Assembly: GCF_902702915.1 (NCBI RefSeq)
Contig: NZ_LR738849.1
Location: forward strand, 2,806,001-2,870,000
Length of the DNA: 64,000 nt
Direction: 5' to 3'
Source: Desulfovibrio sp. 86
GTDB lineage: Bacteria > Desulfobacterota > Desulfovibrionia > Desulfovibrionales > Desulfovibrionaceae
Position numbers and translations under genes: made by a program. The notes under the pieces were generated by a model. The model was given only the letters and a program-made list of their open reading frames with translations. It had not been told where the DNA came from and did not search any database. Below are positions 16,525 to 26,015 of this stretch, one piece after another (the first letter of the stretch is position 1; every line of letters begins with the position of its first letter).

Positions 16525-17403
16525 TTACCTCGCATCCTTTTTGAGCATGGGATAGCCCAGTTCTTCGCGCTGAGCCGCGTACAGGCGGGCCACGCCCGCC
16601 GCCAGGGCCCGCACCCGGCCGATGTAGCCGGTGCGTTCAGTGATGGATATGGCCCCGCGCGCATCCAGCAGGTTGAAGGTATGCGAACACTTCAGGCAGT
16701 AATCATAGGCGGGCCAGGGCAGGCCCAGTTCCAGCATGGCCTTGCACTGGCCTTCAAAATCACTGAAATGGCGCAGCAGCATTTGCGCGTCGCTGACTTC
16801 AAAATTGTGGCGTGACTGTTCCACTTCGTTCTGGTGGTAGATGTGGCCATAGGTCACATCCTTGTTCCAGGCCAGATCGTAAACGGATTCCACACCCTGA
16901 AGATACATGGTCAGGCGTTCAAGGCCGTAGGTCAGTTCAACGCTCACGGGCGAAAGGTCAATGCCGCCCACCTGCTGAAAGTAGGTGAACTGGCTTACTT
17001 CCATGCCGTTGAGCCATACTTCCCAGCCAAGCCCCCAGGCGCCGAGGGTGGGGGATTCCCAGTCGTCTTCCACAAAGCGTATGTCGTGCTGGGCGGGATT
17101 GATGCCCAGGGCATTGAGGCTTTGCAGATAGAGGTCCTGCACGTTGTCCGGCGAGGGCTTCATGATGACCTGAAACTGGAAATAGCGTTGCAGGCGGTTG
17201 GGATTTTCGCCGTAGCGGCCGTCCGTGGGACGCCGTGAAGGTTCCACGTAGGCCACGCTCCAGGGTTCGGGACCGATAACACGCAAAAAGGTATGGGGGT
17301 TGAAGGTGCCTGCCCCGCATTCCACACCGGAGGGCTGCTCAATGACGCAGCCCTGCCTGGCCCAGTAATCTTGTAGGGTGAGTATCACGTCCTGAAAATA
17401 CAT
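16525..17403 (-). CDS. glyQ: Glycyl-tRNA synthetase alpha subunit
   Basis: 292 residues from ATG 17403, preceded by aaagga. Class II synthetase catalytic subunit: [64 protein letters not shown] and YGLERL are all recognisable. It makes glycyl-adenylate and transfers glycine together with GlyS. It is first gene of glyQ-glyS; a dispersed repeat (D1) occupies its upstream spacer. Confidence 0.98.
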   Translation of the reverse strand: MYFQDVILTLQDYWARQGCVIEQPSGVECGAGTFNPHTFLRVIGPEPWSVAYVEPSRRPTDGRYGENPNRLQRYFQFQVIMKPSPDNVQDLYLQSLNALGINPAQHDIRFVEDDWESPTLGAWGLGWEVWLNGMEVSQFTYFQQVGGIDLSPVSVELTYGLERLTMYLQGVESVYDLAWNKDVTYGHIYHQNEVEQSRHNFEVSDAQMLLRHFSDFEGQCKAMLELGLPWPAYDYCLKCSHTFNLLDARGAISITERTGYIGRVRALAAGVARLYAAQREELGYPMLKKDAR

Positions 17404-17412
17404 GTGCTGTCC

Positions 17413-17569
17413 TTTATAGCAGATTAACATTGAGAATGTACGTTCTCAACGTTTAAGACACGCTCGCTTCGGCGCTTAACCGCGCAAATTAATAGCGCTT
17501 GCGCCTTAGCAGCGGGCGACTGATCGCTCAGTCGCCAGAGCAATTTCAAAGTGAAAATGTTCTAAATGT
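17413..17569. repeat. Dispersed repeat family D, copy D1
   Basis: About 155 bp between recO and glyQ. It contains the palindrome-like block ttgagaatgtacgttctcaa, then acgctcgcttcggcgctta and cgactga-tcgc-tcagtcg. It matches the reverse complement of 59240-59392 and of 41584-41742 over most of its length. The rest of 17570-17717 holds no gene. Confidence 0.8.
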
Positions 17570-17717
17570 CTGCCACTGTGCGCAGGGCAGCGGCATTGAA
17601 GGCAGAAAGCCGCCAGTCAATGGTTCCCTGTTATGCAGTGCCCCCGTGGTCTGGCAAAAAAATTCCCAGAACCAGACCCAAAAAACCGCAAACCACAAGC
17701 CCGGCGAACCGTTCTTG

Positions 17718-18470
17718 TCATACGCGGCGAAAAAAGCCCCCCTCCCACGCCAACCCCAGGTGGTATTGCACAAAACCGTCAATAACCCGCGAGCAGGCCC
17801 GCCGGTCCGCTGGAGGCAGTTCCTCCGCGTGCCAGGCGGATGGCAATTCTTGCTGCACATGGCGCAAAAGGTCAAGCCCGTCGGCGCTCAGTTCCACGCC
17901 ATAGCGCACTGGCCCGGCCTCGGCACGGCAGGATGGGCAGCGCACGTGCCCTTCGTCCACCACAAACTGTCCGGGGCCGCTCAGTTCACAGCCGCAGTGA
18001 CCGCACACGTCGAGGCTTGGCGCAAAGCCCAGAGCGCCCGCCAGGCGCAGGCGGAAGAAAAGGGGAAAAAGCGCGGGCAGGGATGCGGCTTCCTCAAGGG
18101 TTCGCCGCATGTCTTCCACCAGCACAAAGGCTTCGTCCGCCCCTTCGTCTCCCACACCAAGAGCCTCCACAAAGCGCAGGCAATTGGCGGCAAGGCCCAT
18201 ACGCCGCCAGTCGCGCCGCAGCGCCTGGGGGCCGTTCAGCAGCACGGCTTCTTCCAGGTTGAGAAACCCGCCGCGCGGCGAGGTTTTCACCCGGCAGTGC
18301 AGACTGTTGAGCACGTCAAGACAGCCGCAAAAGCGACGCCTGCTTCTGCTGCCGCCAAAGGCGAACAGCGTCAGCAGGCCGTGCTTGCGACAGAGGGTTT
18401 TCAGCCAGAGGTCCGACTCACGAAAGTGCCCCATCCGCAGCACAAGCGCGTGATCGGCCCATTCCGTCAT
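17718..18470 (-). CDS. recO: DNA repair protein RecO
   Basis: 250 residues. The N-terminal OB fold (EWADHALVLRMGHFRESDLWLKTL, then RGGFLNLEEA) is followed by a helical domain. A four-Cys zinc finger (CGHCG and CPSC) is typical of RecO from many bacteria. It helps load RecA on gapped DNA with RecR. Its ATG overlaps the stop of the rodZ-like gene (ATGA), so it is translationally coupled. Confidence 0.95.
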   Translation of the reverse strand: MTEWADHALVLRMGHFRESDLWLKTLCRKHGLLTLFAFGGSRSRRRFCGCLDVLNSLHCRVKTSPRGGFLNLEEAVLLNGPQALRRDWRRMGLAANCLRFVEALGVGDEGADEAFVLVEDMRRTLEEAASLPALFPLFFRLRLAGALGFAPSLDVCGHCGCELSGPGQFVVDEGHVRCPSCRAEAGPVRYGVELSADGLDLLRHVQQELPSAWHAEELPPADRRACSRVIDGFVQYHLGLAWEGGFFRRV

Positions 18471-19456
18471 GGGAGCGCCGGAGGGAAGGTCAGCGTGCGC
18501 ACCTGACCGCTTGCGCCCACGGGGGGAAGCTCCTCGCCATCATAGCGCAGGCGCACGCCGCCCGCATTGCCGAGCTTCAGTTCCAGACTCTTGGTGAACG
18601 TAAGGGCAAAGGTGTCGCCCTTGCGCAGGGAAAACTGCCTCGTATCGGTATGATCGGCATTGGAATGCACCCAGCATTCCTCCGTGGCCGTAATGATGAC
18701 CTTGTGGGGGCCAGTCACAGGCGTCTGCGGCGTTGTGGCTGCCGATGTGGCGGCTGACGCGGCGGCGGGGCCAGTGGTTGCGGCAGTGCCGGGCGTTGTG
18801 GCGGGGCCAGATGTTGCGGCGGTCGCCGCCGGTACGGGGGCCTGCGCGCCAGCGGTTTCGCTACGCTGCGCGCCGGAAGCGGCGGGCGCTGCGGAGCGGC
18901 CAGCCTGCGGCCCGCTGTCTGTGGCGGTTGCGGCGAGTTGTCCGGCAGCGCCGCTCTGGCGTGCCTCACGGCCAAGATTGCGGGCCTCAGTTCCCAGAGG
19001 CGGCGTTTCCGCGTTGTCCGGGCTTTGCATGGGGGCGGGCTGCGCCTGGCGGCGCGTCTGGCTGGTCAAAACATCCAGCGCGCCGTGCTGCCAGACCAGG
19101 TAAACGCCAATACCCAGCAGCAGCACGACAAAGACGGACAAAAAGGGTTTGAAATTGCGCCGTGGAGTCAGGGTGACGTCCGGCAGGGGCGTCTGCTGGA
19201 TCAAAGCTTCTTCGTTTTCAGCCTCCAGAGCGGACAGGGCCGCGCTGATTTCTTCGGCTGAGAGTCCCACATATGCGGAGTAGGAACGAATGAAACCCTT
19301 GGTATACGCCAGATGGGGCAAAGAAGCGGAGTCACCCGCCTCGAGCGCGCGCAAAAGGCGTGCGCCTATCTTCAGATGGTTGGCCGCATCTTCAATGCTG
19401 AGGCCCCTTTTTTCGCGCTCCGCGCGAAGGACCGCGCCCAGTTCCTCTAAGGTCAT
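18467..19456 (-). CDS. RodZ-like helix-turn-helix membrane protein
   Basis: 329 residues from ATG 19456, with gagg 7 nt upstream. An N-terminal Xre-type HTH (TLEELGAVLRAEREKRGLSIEDAANHLKI to FIRSYSAYVGL) matches the RodZ/YfgA HTH_25 pattern. A single TM follows (FLSVFVVLLLGIGVYLVW), then a long Ala/Thr/Pro linker (about residues 125-240), and a C-terminal DUF4115-like beta domain (HKVIITATEECWVHSNAD to VRLRYDGEELPP). RodZ couples the MreB cytoskeleton to cell-wall elongation; that role is inferred by family. Confidence 0.85.
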   Translation of the reverse strand: MTLEELGAVLRAEREKRGLSIEDAANHLKIGARLLRALEAGDSASLPHLAYTKGFIRSYSAYVGLSAEEISAALSALEAENEEALIQQTPLPDVTLTPRRNFKPFLSVFVVLLLGIGVYLVWQHGALDVLTSQTRRQAQPAPMQSPDNAETPPLGTEARNLGREARQSGAAGQLAATATDSGPQAGRSAAPAASGAQRSETAGAQAPVPAATAATSGPATTPGTAATTGPAAASAATSAATTPQTPVTGPHKVIITATEECWVHSNADHTDTRQFSLRKGDTFALTFTKSLELKLGNAGGVRLRYDGEELPPVGASGQVRTLTFPPALP

Positions 19457-19593
19457 GCAAAGCCTCGATAAAGGTCTTTGCCGCCCCGCGGGCGGCTGTT
19501 GCCGGTGGGCTGTCCCCGGCCTGAGGCCAAGGACGGTACGCCGCCGGAATGGCGCGGCGCGGCCGGGGCCACGCACACGCCTGAACGGTTATG

Positions 19594-20532
19594 CTACAAC
19601 CGAATATCGATTACCGCTTTTTTGCGTAATTGTCCCGTATAATCGTCAAAGCGTTCCATGGCCTTGGGCTGGCGCAGGATGGCGTCGATCTGCGGTTTGG
19701 CCTCTTCAAGCGTGAGTATTTTCATCTCGCTGCTGCCGCCTGGGCGGAAAAGATGCACCTGCGCCTTGTGCCCCTGAAGGTCAAAGATTTCCGTTACATC
19801 GCCGGGCTTCATCTGGGTGAGCCGTGCTTCCCATTCGGGGTTCAGGCGGTCCCATTCCACCGGGCCCATATCGCCGCCCTTTTCCTTGTTGGGCGCGATG
19901 GAATACTTCAGCGCGGCTTCTTCAAAGGTCAGCGCTCCGGAGCGTATCTGGGCGGCAATGGAGGCGGCGTTGACCTTGGGCGAATAGACCAGAACCCCCA
20001 TGTGCAGACCGCTGCGGTCGTACATGGTGGATTTGTGGGCCTCATAGTATGCCTGAATTTCCTCTGGCGTGACCACAACCTTGCGGCCCACTTCCATGCT
20101 CATGATCTTCTGGCGCAACAGCGTTTTTTCGATGTTGCCGCGCAATTCGGCCACGCTGCTCTTCTGACGCGCAAGCTGCTCTTCAAACTGCTGCTTGGTC
20201 ATGTTGCGGCCCTGCATCACTTTGGCGATCTCATTGTCGATCTCCGAAGGGGAAACGCTGACTTTCAGTCTTTTGGCTTCCTGGGCGATGAGAATATCCA
20301 TAATCATCAGATCCAGAACCTTGCGAAAAACCGTGTCCACCTGCTTGGCGTTGGCCGGATTTTCGGGGTTAAGCCCGGACCGGATTACGTCAGGCAACGC
20401 ATTTTTTTGCAGGTCAAACATGGTAATGACTTGTCCGTTGACAACAGCAGCCACCTTATTAAGCTGTGCGGCCTGCACGCCGCATGCGGTTGTAAGCACG
20501 ATCGCCAGCAGCAAAACAAGTATTTTCCTCAC
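19594..20532 (-). CDS. surA: SurA-like periplasmic chaperone / peptidyl-prolyl isomerase
   Basis: 312 residues from a GTG at 20532 with gggag upstream. A signal peptide (RKILVLLLAIVLTTACGVQA) is followed by the SurA N-domain (VAAVVNGQVITMFDLQKN). One parvulin-like PpiC domain (SGLHMGVLVYSP to FRPGG) contains the Asp/Gly-rich GGDMGPVEWDRL motif. It is a predicted outer-membrane protein folding factor. It is shorter than E. coli SurA (428 residues), with one rotamase domain instead of two. It is co-directional with the SurA-like lipoprotein upstream. Confidence 0.9.
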   Translation of the reverse strand: MRKILVLLLAIVLTTACGVQAAQLNKVAAVVNGQVITMFDLQKNALPDVIRSGLNPENPANAKQVDTVFRKVLDLMIMDILIAQEAKRLKVSVSPSEIDNEIAKVMQGRNMTKQQFEEQLARQKSSVAELRGNIEKTLLRQKIMSMEVGRKVVVTPEEIQAYYEAHKSTMYDRSGLHMGVLVYSPKVNAASIAAQIRSGALTFEEAALKYSIAPNKEKGGDMGPVEWDRLNPEWEARLTQMKPGDVTEIFDLQGHKAQVHLFRPGGSSEMKILTLEEAKPQIDAILRQPKAMERFDDYTGQLRKKAVIDIRL

Positions 20533-20665
20533 AGAGATTCTCCCTCGTGCAAAGCGCGGTGCGCCTGTTTATCTTTCGATTTTTAGCCCAAAACAGCACG
20601 ACATGCAATGACCGCCTGACAGGCTTACAGACCCTGCCGGTCAAGCCTGTCGGCCCCCCCGTTTT

Positions 20666-21883
20666 TTATGGTCCGTCTGTTCCGCCCCCTCCCTCAGGGG
20701 CGTTCAATCCGTCTCCGCCGTCCGCCGGAGCGGAGCCGGCATCGCCGGAACCGTTGACGCTGCCGCGCACGGCCGGGCCTGCGGCATCGCCGGGAGCGTC
20801 ATCGCCCATGGCCGGTCTGGCGGAGGGCGGCGTAAGCAGGTCGGCCATGAGATCCGGATTGACGCGAACCTTCGCCCGGCCCAGCGCCGTGGTCAGCCAG
20901 CTTTCGAAGGCGGCATCCTTGCGCTGCTGTTGCAAAATGTTTTCAATGAGCGGATAGGCCTCGGCCATGCCCATGGTATGGGCGGCGTTGCGCTCCTTCA
21001 GGGCCAGGCCGTACCAGCGCCCGTCTTCCTGAACAGGGGCGGCGCACTGTCCGGGCGCGAGTTTTTCAGCTTTTTTCTGCCAGGCAGGCGGCAACTGGGC
21101 CGCGCTGACTTCCTGGCACAGCACCAGGAGGTTTGCGGACGGCTCTTTCTCAGTCGGACGGCCGGAGGTGAAGGCGCTGCAAAAGGTCTGCACAGGCTGT
21201 GATTCTACGGAGGAAATCAGGCAAACGTCCAGAATTTCGGGCAAAGCGAACTCTGCTTCGTGTTCCTTGTAATAGGAGCGCACATCGCTCAGAGAAATGC
21301 GGATGCCGGGCAAAAGGATGCGCTTTTCAAAGCTCTGCATGGCCAGGTGGTCGCGCATGAGCACGCGCCATTCATTTTCGTCCAGTGATTCGTCGGCCAG
21401 AAACCGCGCCAGTCCGTCCTCGCCGCCGTAGTCCTCCCTGATGGCCGTCACTGCGGCTTCAAGGGCGGCGTCCGTCACGGGAATCTGCAAATCACGCAAA
21501 TCCTGGCGCACCAGGGTGTAAATGATCAGCGTACCCAGCGCGTCGCCGTACTGGCGCTTCATGTTTTCAAGGGAAGGGCGCTGCAGGGTGCCCAGAGCGG
21601 CGGAGCGGCTGTCCAGCAGGGCCTGCACCGTGCGCAGGTAGATGGGCTCCCCGTTGACAGTGGCCACCACGCCTTCGGGCAGGCGGGCCTCAAAGCAGGC
21701 GCACAGCAGAAGGCAGCATGCCGTGAGCGCCAGACGCGCCGCCAGAAACACGCCCTTGCGTCCCGGCCCTGCGGCAGAAGCCCCCCCGTGCCCCGGACGC
21801 GACGACGCGCCTGAGGCGCAGCCGGAAACCGGGAGCGGCAGCCTGTCATGCTGACCGGGCGTGGCAGAAAAAATCAGGGGCAT
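20666..21883 (-). CDS. SurA N-domain lipoprotein, PrsA-like
   Basis: About 405 residues. ATG 21883 is preferred over 21889 because aagagg then has 6-nt spacing. A long polar leader precedes a hydrophobic stretch (FLAARLALTACCLLLCAC) with a lipobox ending in Cys; a GTG start directly before it is an alternative. The mature part has a SurA-type N-domain (EGVVATVNGEPIYLRTVQALLDSR, AIREDYGG, SLDENEWRVLMRDHLAMQSFEKRIL) and a weak PpiC-like region. It ends in a 60-residue Gly/Asp/Pro-rich tail. It is likely an outer-membrane-anchored folding chaperone working with the adjacent SurA. Confidence 0.82.
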   Translation of the reverse strand: MPLIFSATPGQHDRLPLPVSGCASGASSRPGHGGASAAGPGRKGVFLAARLALTACCLLLCACFEARLPEGVVATVNGEPIYLRTVQALLDSRSAALGTLQRPSLENMKRQYGDALGTLIIYTLVRQDLRDLQIPVTDAALEAAVTAIREDYGGEDGLARFLADESLDENEWRVLMRDHLAMQSFEKRILLPGIRISLSDVRSYYKEHEAEFALPEILDVCLISSVESQPVQTFCSAFTSGRPTEKEPSANLLVLCQEVSAAQLPPAWQKKAEKLAPGQCAAPVQEDGRWYGLALKERNAAHTMGMAEAYPLIENILQQQRKDAAFESWLTTALGRAKVRVNPDLMADLLTPPSARPAMGDDAPGDAAGPAVRGSVNGSGDAGSAPADGGDGLNAPEGGGGTDGP

Positions 21884-21904
21884 GGGCATCCTCTTTTGAC
21901 GTCG

Positions 21905-21960
21905 GCCGGAGCGAAGCGCAGCCGGAACGAAACGCAGCCGGAACGAAACGCAGCCGGAGC
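21905..21960. repeat. 16-bp tandem repeat, 3.5 copies
   Basis: Units at 21905-21920, 21921-21936 and 21937-21952 (gccggaacgaaacgca, the first with two differences), plus a half unit. It fills the mfd-lipoprotein gap immediately upstream of the lipoprotein ribosome site. Confidence 0.85.
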
Positions 21961-21979
21961 GGGCTGGCCTTTGGCCAGG

Positions 21980-24900
21980 TCAGGCCGAAACCTTTGCCGC
22001 AACTGGTATGCGTATGTCTTCCAGCGCCTGACGCAATCTGTCAAGCCCCTGCGCCAGGGGAACGTCTTTTTCCAGCGTCAGCGCAAGGCCCGCCGGAGGG
22101 TGCACGCGCGCGCCCGGCAGGGACGCGGCAAGAGCCACAATGCGCTCCGGCTGCACGGCCGTCTGTCCGTCCGGCCAGGTCAGGCGCACGGATTCGCGGC
22201 GCACCTCGGCCTTCTGCACCTGAAGTTCCGTAAGAAACTGCTTGAAGTCCAGCACGGCCAGGAAGTTTGCCAGCTCTTCGGGGAATGGCCCGAAGCGGTC
22301 ACGGATGGACAGGGCCGTTTCTTCACGCGCGGCCCCGCCGGAAGCCGAGGTGAGGGCCTTGTAGCAGCGCAGCCGTTCGCGTCCGTCGTCAATGTACGAC
22401 GCGGGAATATGCGCCGGGAGGCCCAGCGTCAGTTCCGTTTCTGCCACGATGCTTTCGGGCATGCCCTTGAGGCGGCCCACGGCTTCCTCCAGCATTTCAA
22501 GGTACAGGTCAAGGCCCACGCGGCACATGTGGCCCGACTGGACTTCGCCTAGTATATTGCCCGCGCCGCGCAGGCGCAGGTCTTCCATGGCCACCTGAAA
22601 ACCCGCGCCCAGGTAGTCCATGTCCATAATGATGCGCAGGCGCTCCTCGGCCACGGCAGTAAGGCGCTCGGCGTCGGGCACCACAAAAAAGGCGTATGCC
22701 TGCCTGTCGCTGCGGCCCACGCGGCCGCGCAACTGGTACAGTTGCCCCAGGCCGAACATCTGCGCCTGATCCACCACCAGGGTGTTGGCGCGGGGAAAGT
22801 CCAGGCCGGATTCCACTATGGACGTGCATACCAGCACATCCAGTTCGCCATGCCAGAACTTGTGCATGGTGTCTTCAAGCTCGGTTTCGGACATCTGGCC
22901 GTGGGCCATGCCCACGCGGGCCGCAGGAACAAGCCCGCGCACGTATTCCGCCACGCGCTCCAGCCCCTGCACACGGTTGTAGACCCAGAATATCTGTCCT
23001 TCACGCTCCATTTCGCGTTCCATCACCTTGCGCAGCACGTTGTCGTCCCTGCGCAGCACGGCGCTGGCCACGGGTTTGCGGTCCTGCGGCGCTGTTTCGA
23101 TGATGGAAAGCTCGCGGATGCCCGACATGGAGAGCTGCAAGGTACGCGGAATGGGCGTGGCCGTGAGCGTCAGCACATCCACGTTTTTTTTGAGGGCCTT
23201 GAGCTTTTCTTTATGACGCACGCCAAACCGCTGTTCTTCGTCAAGGATGAGCAGGGTCAGATTGGGCAGTTTCACGTCGGTGGACAAAATGCGGTGGGTA
23301 CCGATGAGGATGTCTACCTGCCCGGCGGCAGCGGCCTTGAGCACCTCTTTCTGTTTGGGGCGCGACACAAAACGGCTGAGCAGGCCCACATTGACGGGAA
23401 AGCCCGCCAGGCGCGCCCTGAAGGTCTGATAGTGCTGCTCGGCCAGCACGGTGGTGGGGCAGAGCATGGCCACCTGCCGCCCCTCGGAGGCGGCGCGGAA
23501 GGCGGCGCGCAGGGCCACCTCTGTTTTGCCGAAGCCCACGTCGCCGCACACAAGGCGATCCATGGGGCTCGACTTGTCCATATCGTCCAGCACGTCCTGG
23601 ATGGCCTTGGCCTGATCCGGGGTTTCCTCAAAGCCGAAGGTGGCCTCAAATTCGTGATACAGCTCGCCGGGCGGGTCATAACGGAAGCCCTTGGTGACCT
23701 TGCGGTAGGCGTACATCTCCACCAGATCTGCGGCGATTTTTTCAATGGCCTTGCGGGCTTTTTCCTTGCCGACCACCCAGGCGGCGCCGCCCAGGCGGTC
23801 AAGGGCGGGCTCCACGCCTTCCGTGCCCTTGAAGCGCTGGATAAGCCCCAACCTGTCCGCAGGCACGTAAAGCTTGTCCTTGCCGGAATATTCCACCAGC
23901 AGAAAATCGTTGGCCGCCGCGTTGAGATCCAGGTGGTGCAGACCCGCAAAACGCCCTATGCCGTAATCGCGGTGTACCAGAAGATCGCCGGGCCTGAGGT
24001 CGTCAAAAGTGTCCAGCCCTTTGAATACGCGGGAAGAAACCCGGGGCGTTTTTTCGGCCTTGGGGTAGAGGATGTCCTCGCCGAGCACCAGGGTGTCGTC
24101 CCAGACAAGGTCCGCGCCCGACCTGAAGGGCGAAACAAGGGCAAAAATCCCCTTTTGTTCCGGCGCGTAACGCAGGGCGGGCACAATGCCGTCCTGCTCG
24201 GCCAGTTTCAGGAACTTTGCCCGGCTTCTGCCTGACGAAAAACTGAGAACCACCTGACGGCGGCTGTTGCGCCACTCCTTGAGCGCTGCGGAGAGGTGCT
24301 GCCAGGGGCGGTCTTGCGCTCCCGGCAGGGGAAAGAGATCGGTAAAGGAGTGCAGGTGACGTTCGGCCAGATCAAGGCCGCGCACTTCAACCCCCATGAC
24401 CAGCGGTTCGGCGTAGATACGCTGAAAGCCGTTCCAGGGCGCGGGCTGCGAGCTTTTGCGCAATGTGAGCGTAGCGGGTTGCGGCAGGGGAGCGTCCGGG
24501 GCTTCCAGCCTTTCCTTGAGGCTCAGGCGGCCGTCGCGCAAAGCGTCGGCGCTGTCGGCCTCGCCGGGCAGCAGCCACAGACTGTCCTTGGGCAGCCAGT
24601 CTTCAATGAAACTTGTGGCTTCAAGCACGCTGCCGGGCAAAAGTCCCAGGCCGCCGCTGTCCAGCGATTTTTTAAAGGAATAGCATTCGTTTTCGCCGAT
24701 GCGGCCTTCGGCGAACATGCGGTCGCAACGCTCGCGCGCCGTTGCCAGAGCTTTAGCGTCCAGGGCCAGCGGGCTGGCGGGAAGGAGCGTCAGTTCGTCG
24801 CAGCCCTGCAGGGAACGCTGGCTTTCAGCGTCAAAAACGCGCATCTCGTCCAGGGTGTCGCCAAAAAACTCCAGGCGCACGGGCTTGGCATAGCCAGCGG

Positions 24901-25435
24901 GAAAAATATCAAGAATATCGCCCCGGCGCGCCATTTCTCCGGGCCGGGTGACCATGGCCACGCGCTCGTAGCCCCATTCCACGGCCTGATCGAGCAGCAG
25001 TTCGGGCGCGTAATCGCTGCCCTTGCGCAGGTCAAGGTTGCGTGAGGCGAAGAAATTGAGGGGGACATGGCGCAGCAATAGGCTTTCAACGCTGCACACC
25101 AGGCAGCGTGGCTGCCCGAGGCCAAGCCCATACAGGGCGGCCAGGCGCGCCGCCCACGAAACTCTGTCCTGCCGCTGGCTCAAGGCGGGCAGGGCCAGGC
25201 AGGGGCTGCGCCACAGGGGTTCGGACAGGGGCTTTTCGCCAAAGGAAAGTTCCGGGGTAAAGAGCGTCAGCAGTGCGCGGGCAAGCGTATACTCTTCACG
25301 TTCGCGGGCCACCAGAACCACTGTGCGCCCACGGGCCATGGCCTCAACGGCGAGACGACAGCGCGTGGCCATGCCGCTGCGCTCGATATATATCTGATTT
25401 TCCTGACTTGTCAGTACTGCGTTAAAACTGTCCAT
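21980..25435 (-). CDS. mfd: Transcription-repair coupling factor
   Basis: 1151 residues from ATG 25435 (usual family length about 1150); an upstream in-frame start would add 38 residues. Domains in order: UvrB-homology region, RNA-polymerase-interacting CarD-like domain (GDLLVHRDYGIGRFAGL, KDKLYVPADRL), superfamily 2 translocase with Walker A (GDVGFGKTEVALRAA), DEEQ box (LILDEEQRFG), the SATPIPRT motif and motif VI (QLRGRVGRS). A C-terminal TRCF domain binds UvrA. It removes stalled RNA polymerase and recruits repair. It heads the run leading to surA, the rodZ-like gene and recO. Confidence 0.97.
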   Translation of the reverse strand: MDSFNAVLTSQENQIYIERSGMATRCRLAVEAMARGRTVVLVAREREEYTLARALLTLFTPELSFGEKPLSEPLWRSPCLALPALSQRQDRVSWAARLAALYGLGLGQPRCLVCSVESLLLRHVPLNFFASRNLDLRKGSDYAPELLLDQAVEWGYERVAMVTRPGEMARRGDILDIFPAGYAKPVRLEFFGDTLDEMRVFDAESQRSLQGCDELTLLPASPLALDAKALATARERCDRMFAEGRIGENECYSFKKSLDSGGLGLLPGSVLEATSFIEDWLPKDSLWLLPGEADSADALRDGRLSLKERLEAPDAPLPQPATLTLRKSSQPAPWNGFQRIYAEPLVMGVEVRGLDLAERHLHSFTDLFPLPGAQDRPWQHLSAALKEWRNSRRQVVLSFSSGRSRAKFLKLAEQDGIVPALRYAPEQKGIFALVSPFRSGADLVWDDTLVLGEDILYPKAEKTPRVSSRVFKGLDTFDDLRPGDLLVHRDYGIGRFAGLHHLDLNAAANDFLLVEYSGKDKLYVPADRLGLIQRFKGTEGVEPALDRLGGAAWVVGKEKARKAIEKIAADLVEMYAYRKVTKGFRYDPPGELYHEFEATFGFEETPDQAKAIQDVLDDMDKSSPMDRLVCGDVGFGKTEVALRAAFRAASEGRQVAMLCPTTVLAEQHYQTFRARLAGFPVNVGLLSRFVSRPKQKEVLKAAAAGQVDILIGTHRILSTDVKLPNLTLLILDEEQRFGVRHKEKLKALKKNVDVLTLTATPIPRTLQLSMSGIRELSIIETAPQDRKPVASAVLRRDDNVLRKVMEREMEREGQIFWVYNRVQGLERVAEYVRGLVPAARVGMAHGQMSETELEDTMHKFWHGELDVLVCTSIVESGLDFPRANTLVVDQAQMFGLGQLYQLRGRVGRSDRQAYAFFVVPDAERLTAVAEERLRIIMDMDYLGAGFQVAMEDLRLRGAGNILGEVQSGHMCRVGLDLYLEMLEEAVGRLKGMPESIVAETELTLGLPAHIPASYIDDGRERLRCYKALTSASGGAAREETALSIRDRFGPFPEELANFLAVLDFKQFLTELQVQKAEVRRESVRLTWPDGQTAVQPERIVALAASLPGARVHPPAGLALTLEKDVPLAQGLDRLRQALEDIRIPVAAKVSA

Positions 25436-25559
25436 TAACCCGTTCCATTGACCTGACCGTTGTTTTTGCACGGCCAGGGCGCGCGCGAACGATCCGCACA
25501 AAGTTTTATATGACGCGTGGTTATGAAACCCGAAAAAGAGGGCCGTCACAAAGTGACAA

Positions 25560-25583
25560 GGGGGCGGCCCTAAAGCCGCCCCC
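25560..25583 (-). terminator. Terminator after the HesB/IscA pair
   Basis: A perfect 9-bp stem (gggggcggc) with a 6-nt loop, followed on the minus strand by ttgtcacttt. It lies 23 bp beyond the stop of the Cys-type HesB gene and before mfd. Confidence 0.75.
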
Positions 25584-25606
25584 GGTCAACCGCATCTGTT
25601 TGCTTG

Positions 25607-25927
25607 CTAATGCGTGCCGCAGCCGCCGCCGCAGCCGGAGCAACCGCCCTCGCTCTGAGGCAGGGGCACGTTGGGCTCCACCATAAAGCCCATGGGGGTG
25701 AGGTCGATTTTCACGCCTTCCACCTGGGCCAGCAGATCCTTGTTGATGCAGAAGGTGAAGCCGCCCTGATCCTCGCTCTGGTCCTCATCTGTGGTGGCGT
25801 CGAGTGCCAGCGCAAGGCGCGGGCCGCTGCAACCGCCGGGGGCAAGGTAAATGCGAATGTCGCTTTTGTCCTTGCCTTCAAAGTAGGCTGCCAATTCTTT
25901 TTGAGCGCTTTCGGTAAGTTCGAGCAT
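25607..25927 (-). CDS. HesB/IscA-like protein, cysteine form
   Basis: 106 residues from ATG 25927, with ggagga upstream. HesB-like domain: LTESAQKELAAYF, IRIYLAPGGCSGPRLALALD (Cys33), FTFCINKDL (Cys60), VKIDLTPMGFMV, and a C-terminal Cys/Gly cluster GGCSGCGGGCGTH (Cys96, 99, 103). A-type carriers of this superfamily bind iron or Fe-S clusters through three Cys. It is a tandem paralog of the UGA-containing gene directly upstream (88-bp gap, same strand), so it is probably in the same operon. Confidence 0.9.
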   Translation of the reverse strand: MLELTESAQKELAAYFEGKDKSDIRIYLAPGGCSGPRLALALDATTDEDQSEDQGGFTFCINKDLLAQVEGVKIDLTPMGFMVEPNVPLPQSEGGCSGCGGGCGTH

Positions 25928-26015
25928 GGTTCCTCCATGATTTTTTCGGGTAGTATATATTCCGAAAAACAGGCTGAGATGCTTCATCGGCTGACGGGGA
26001 ACCAGGCCCGTTTGG

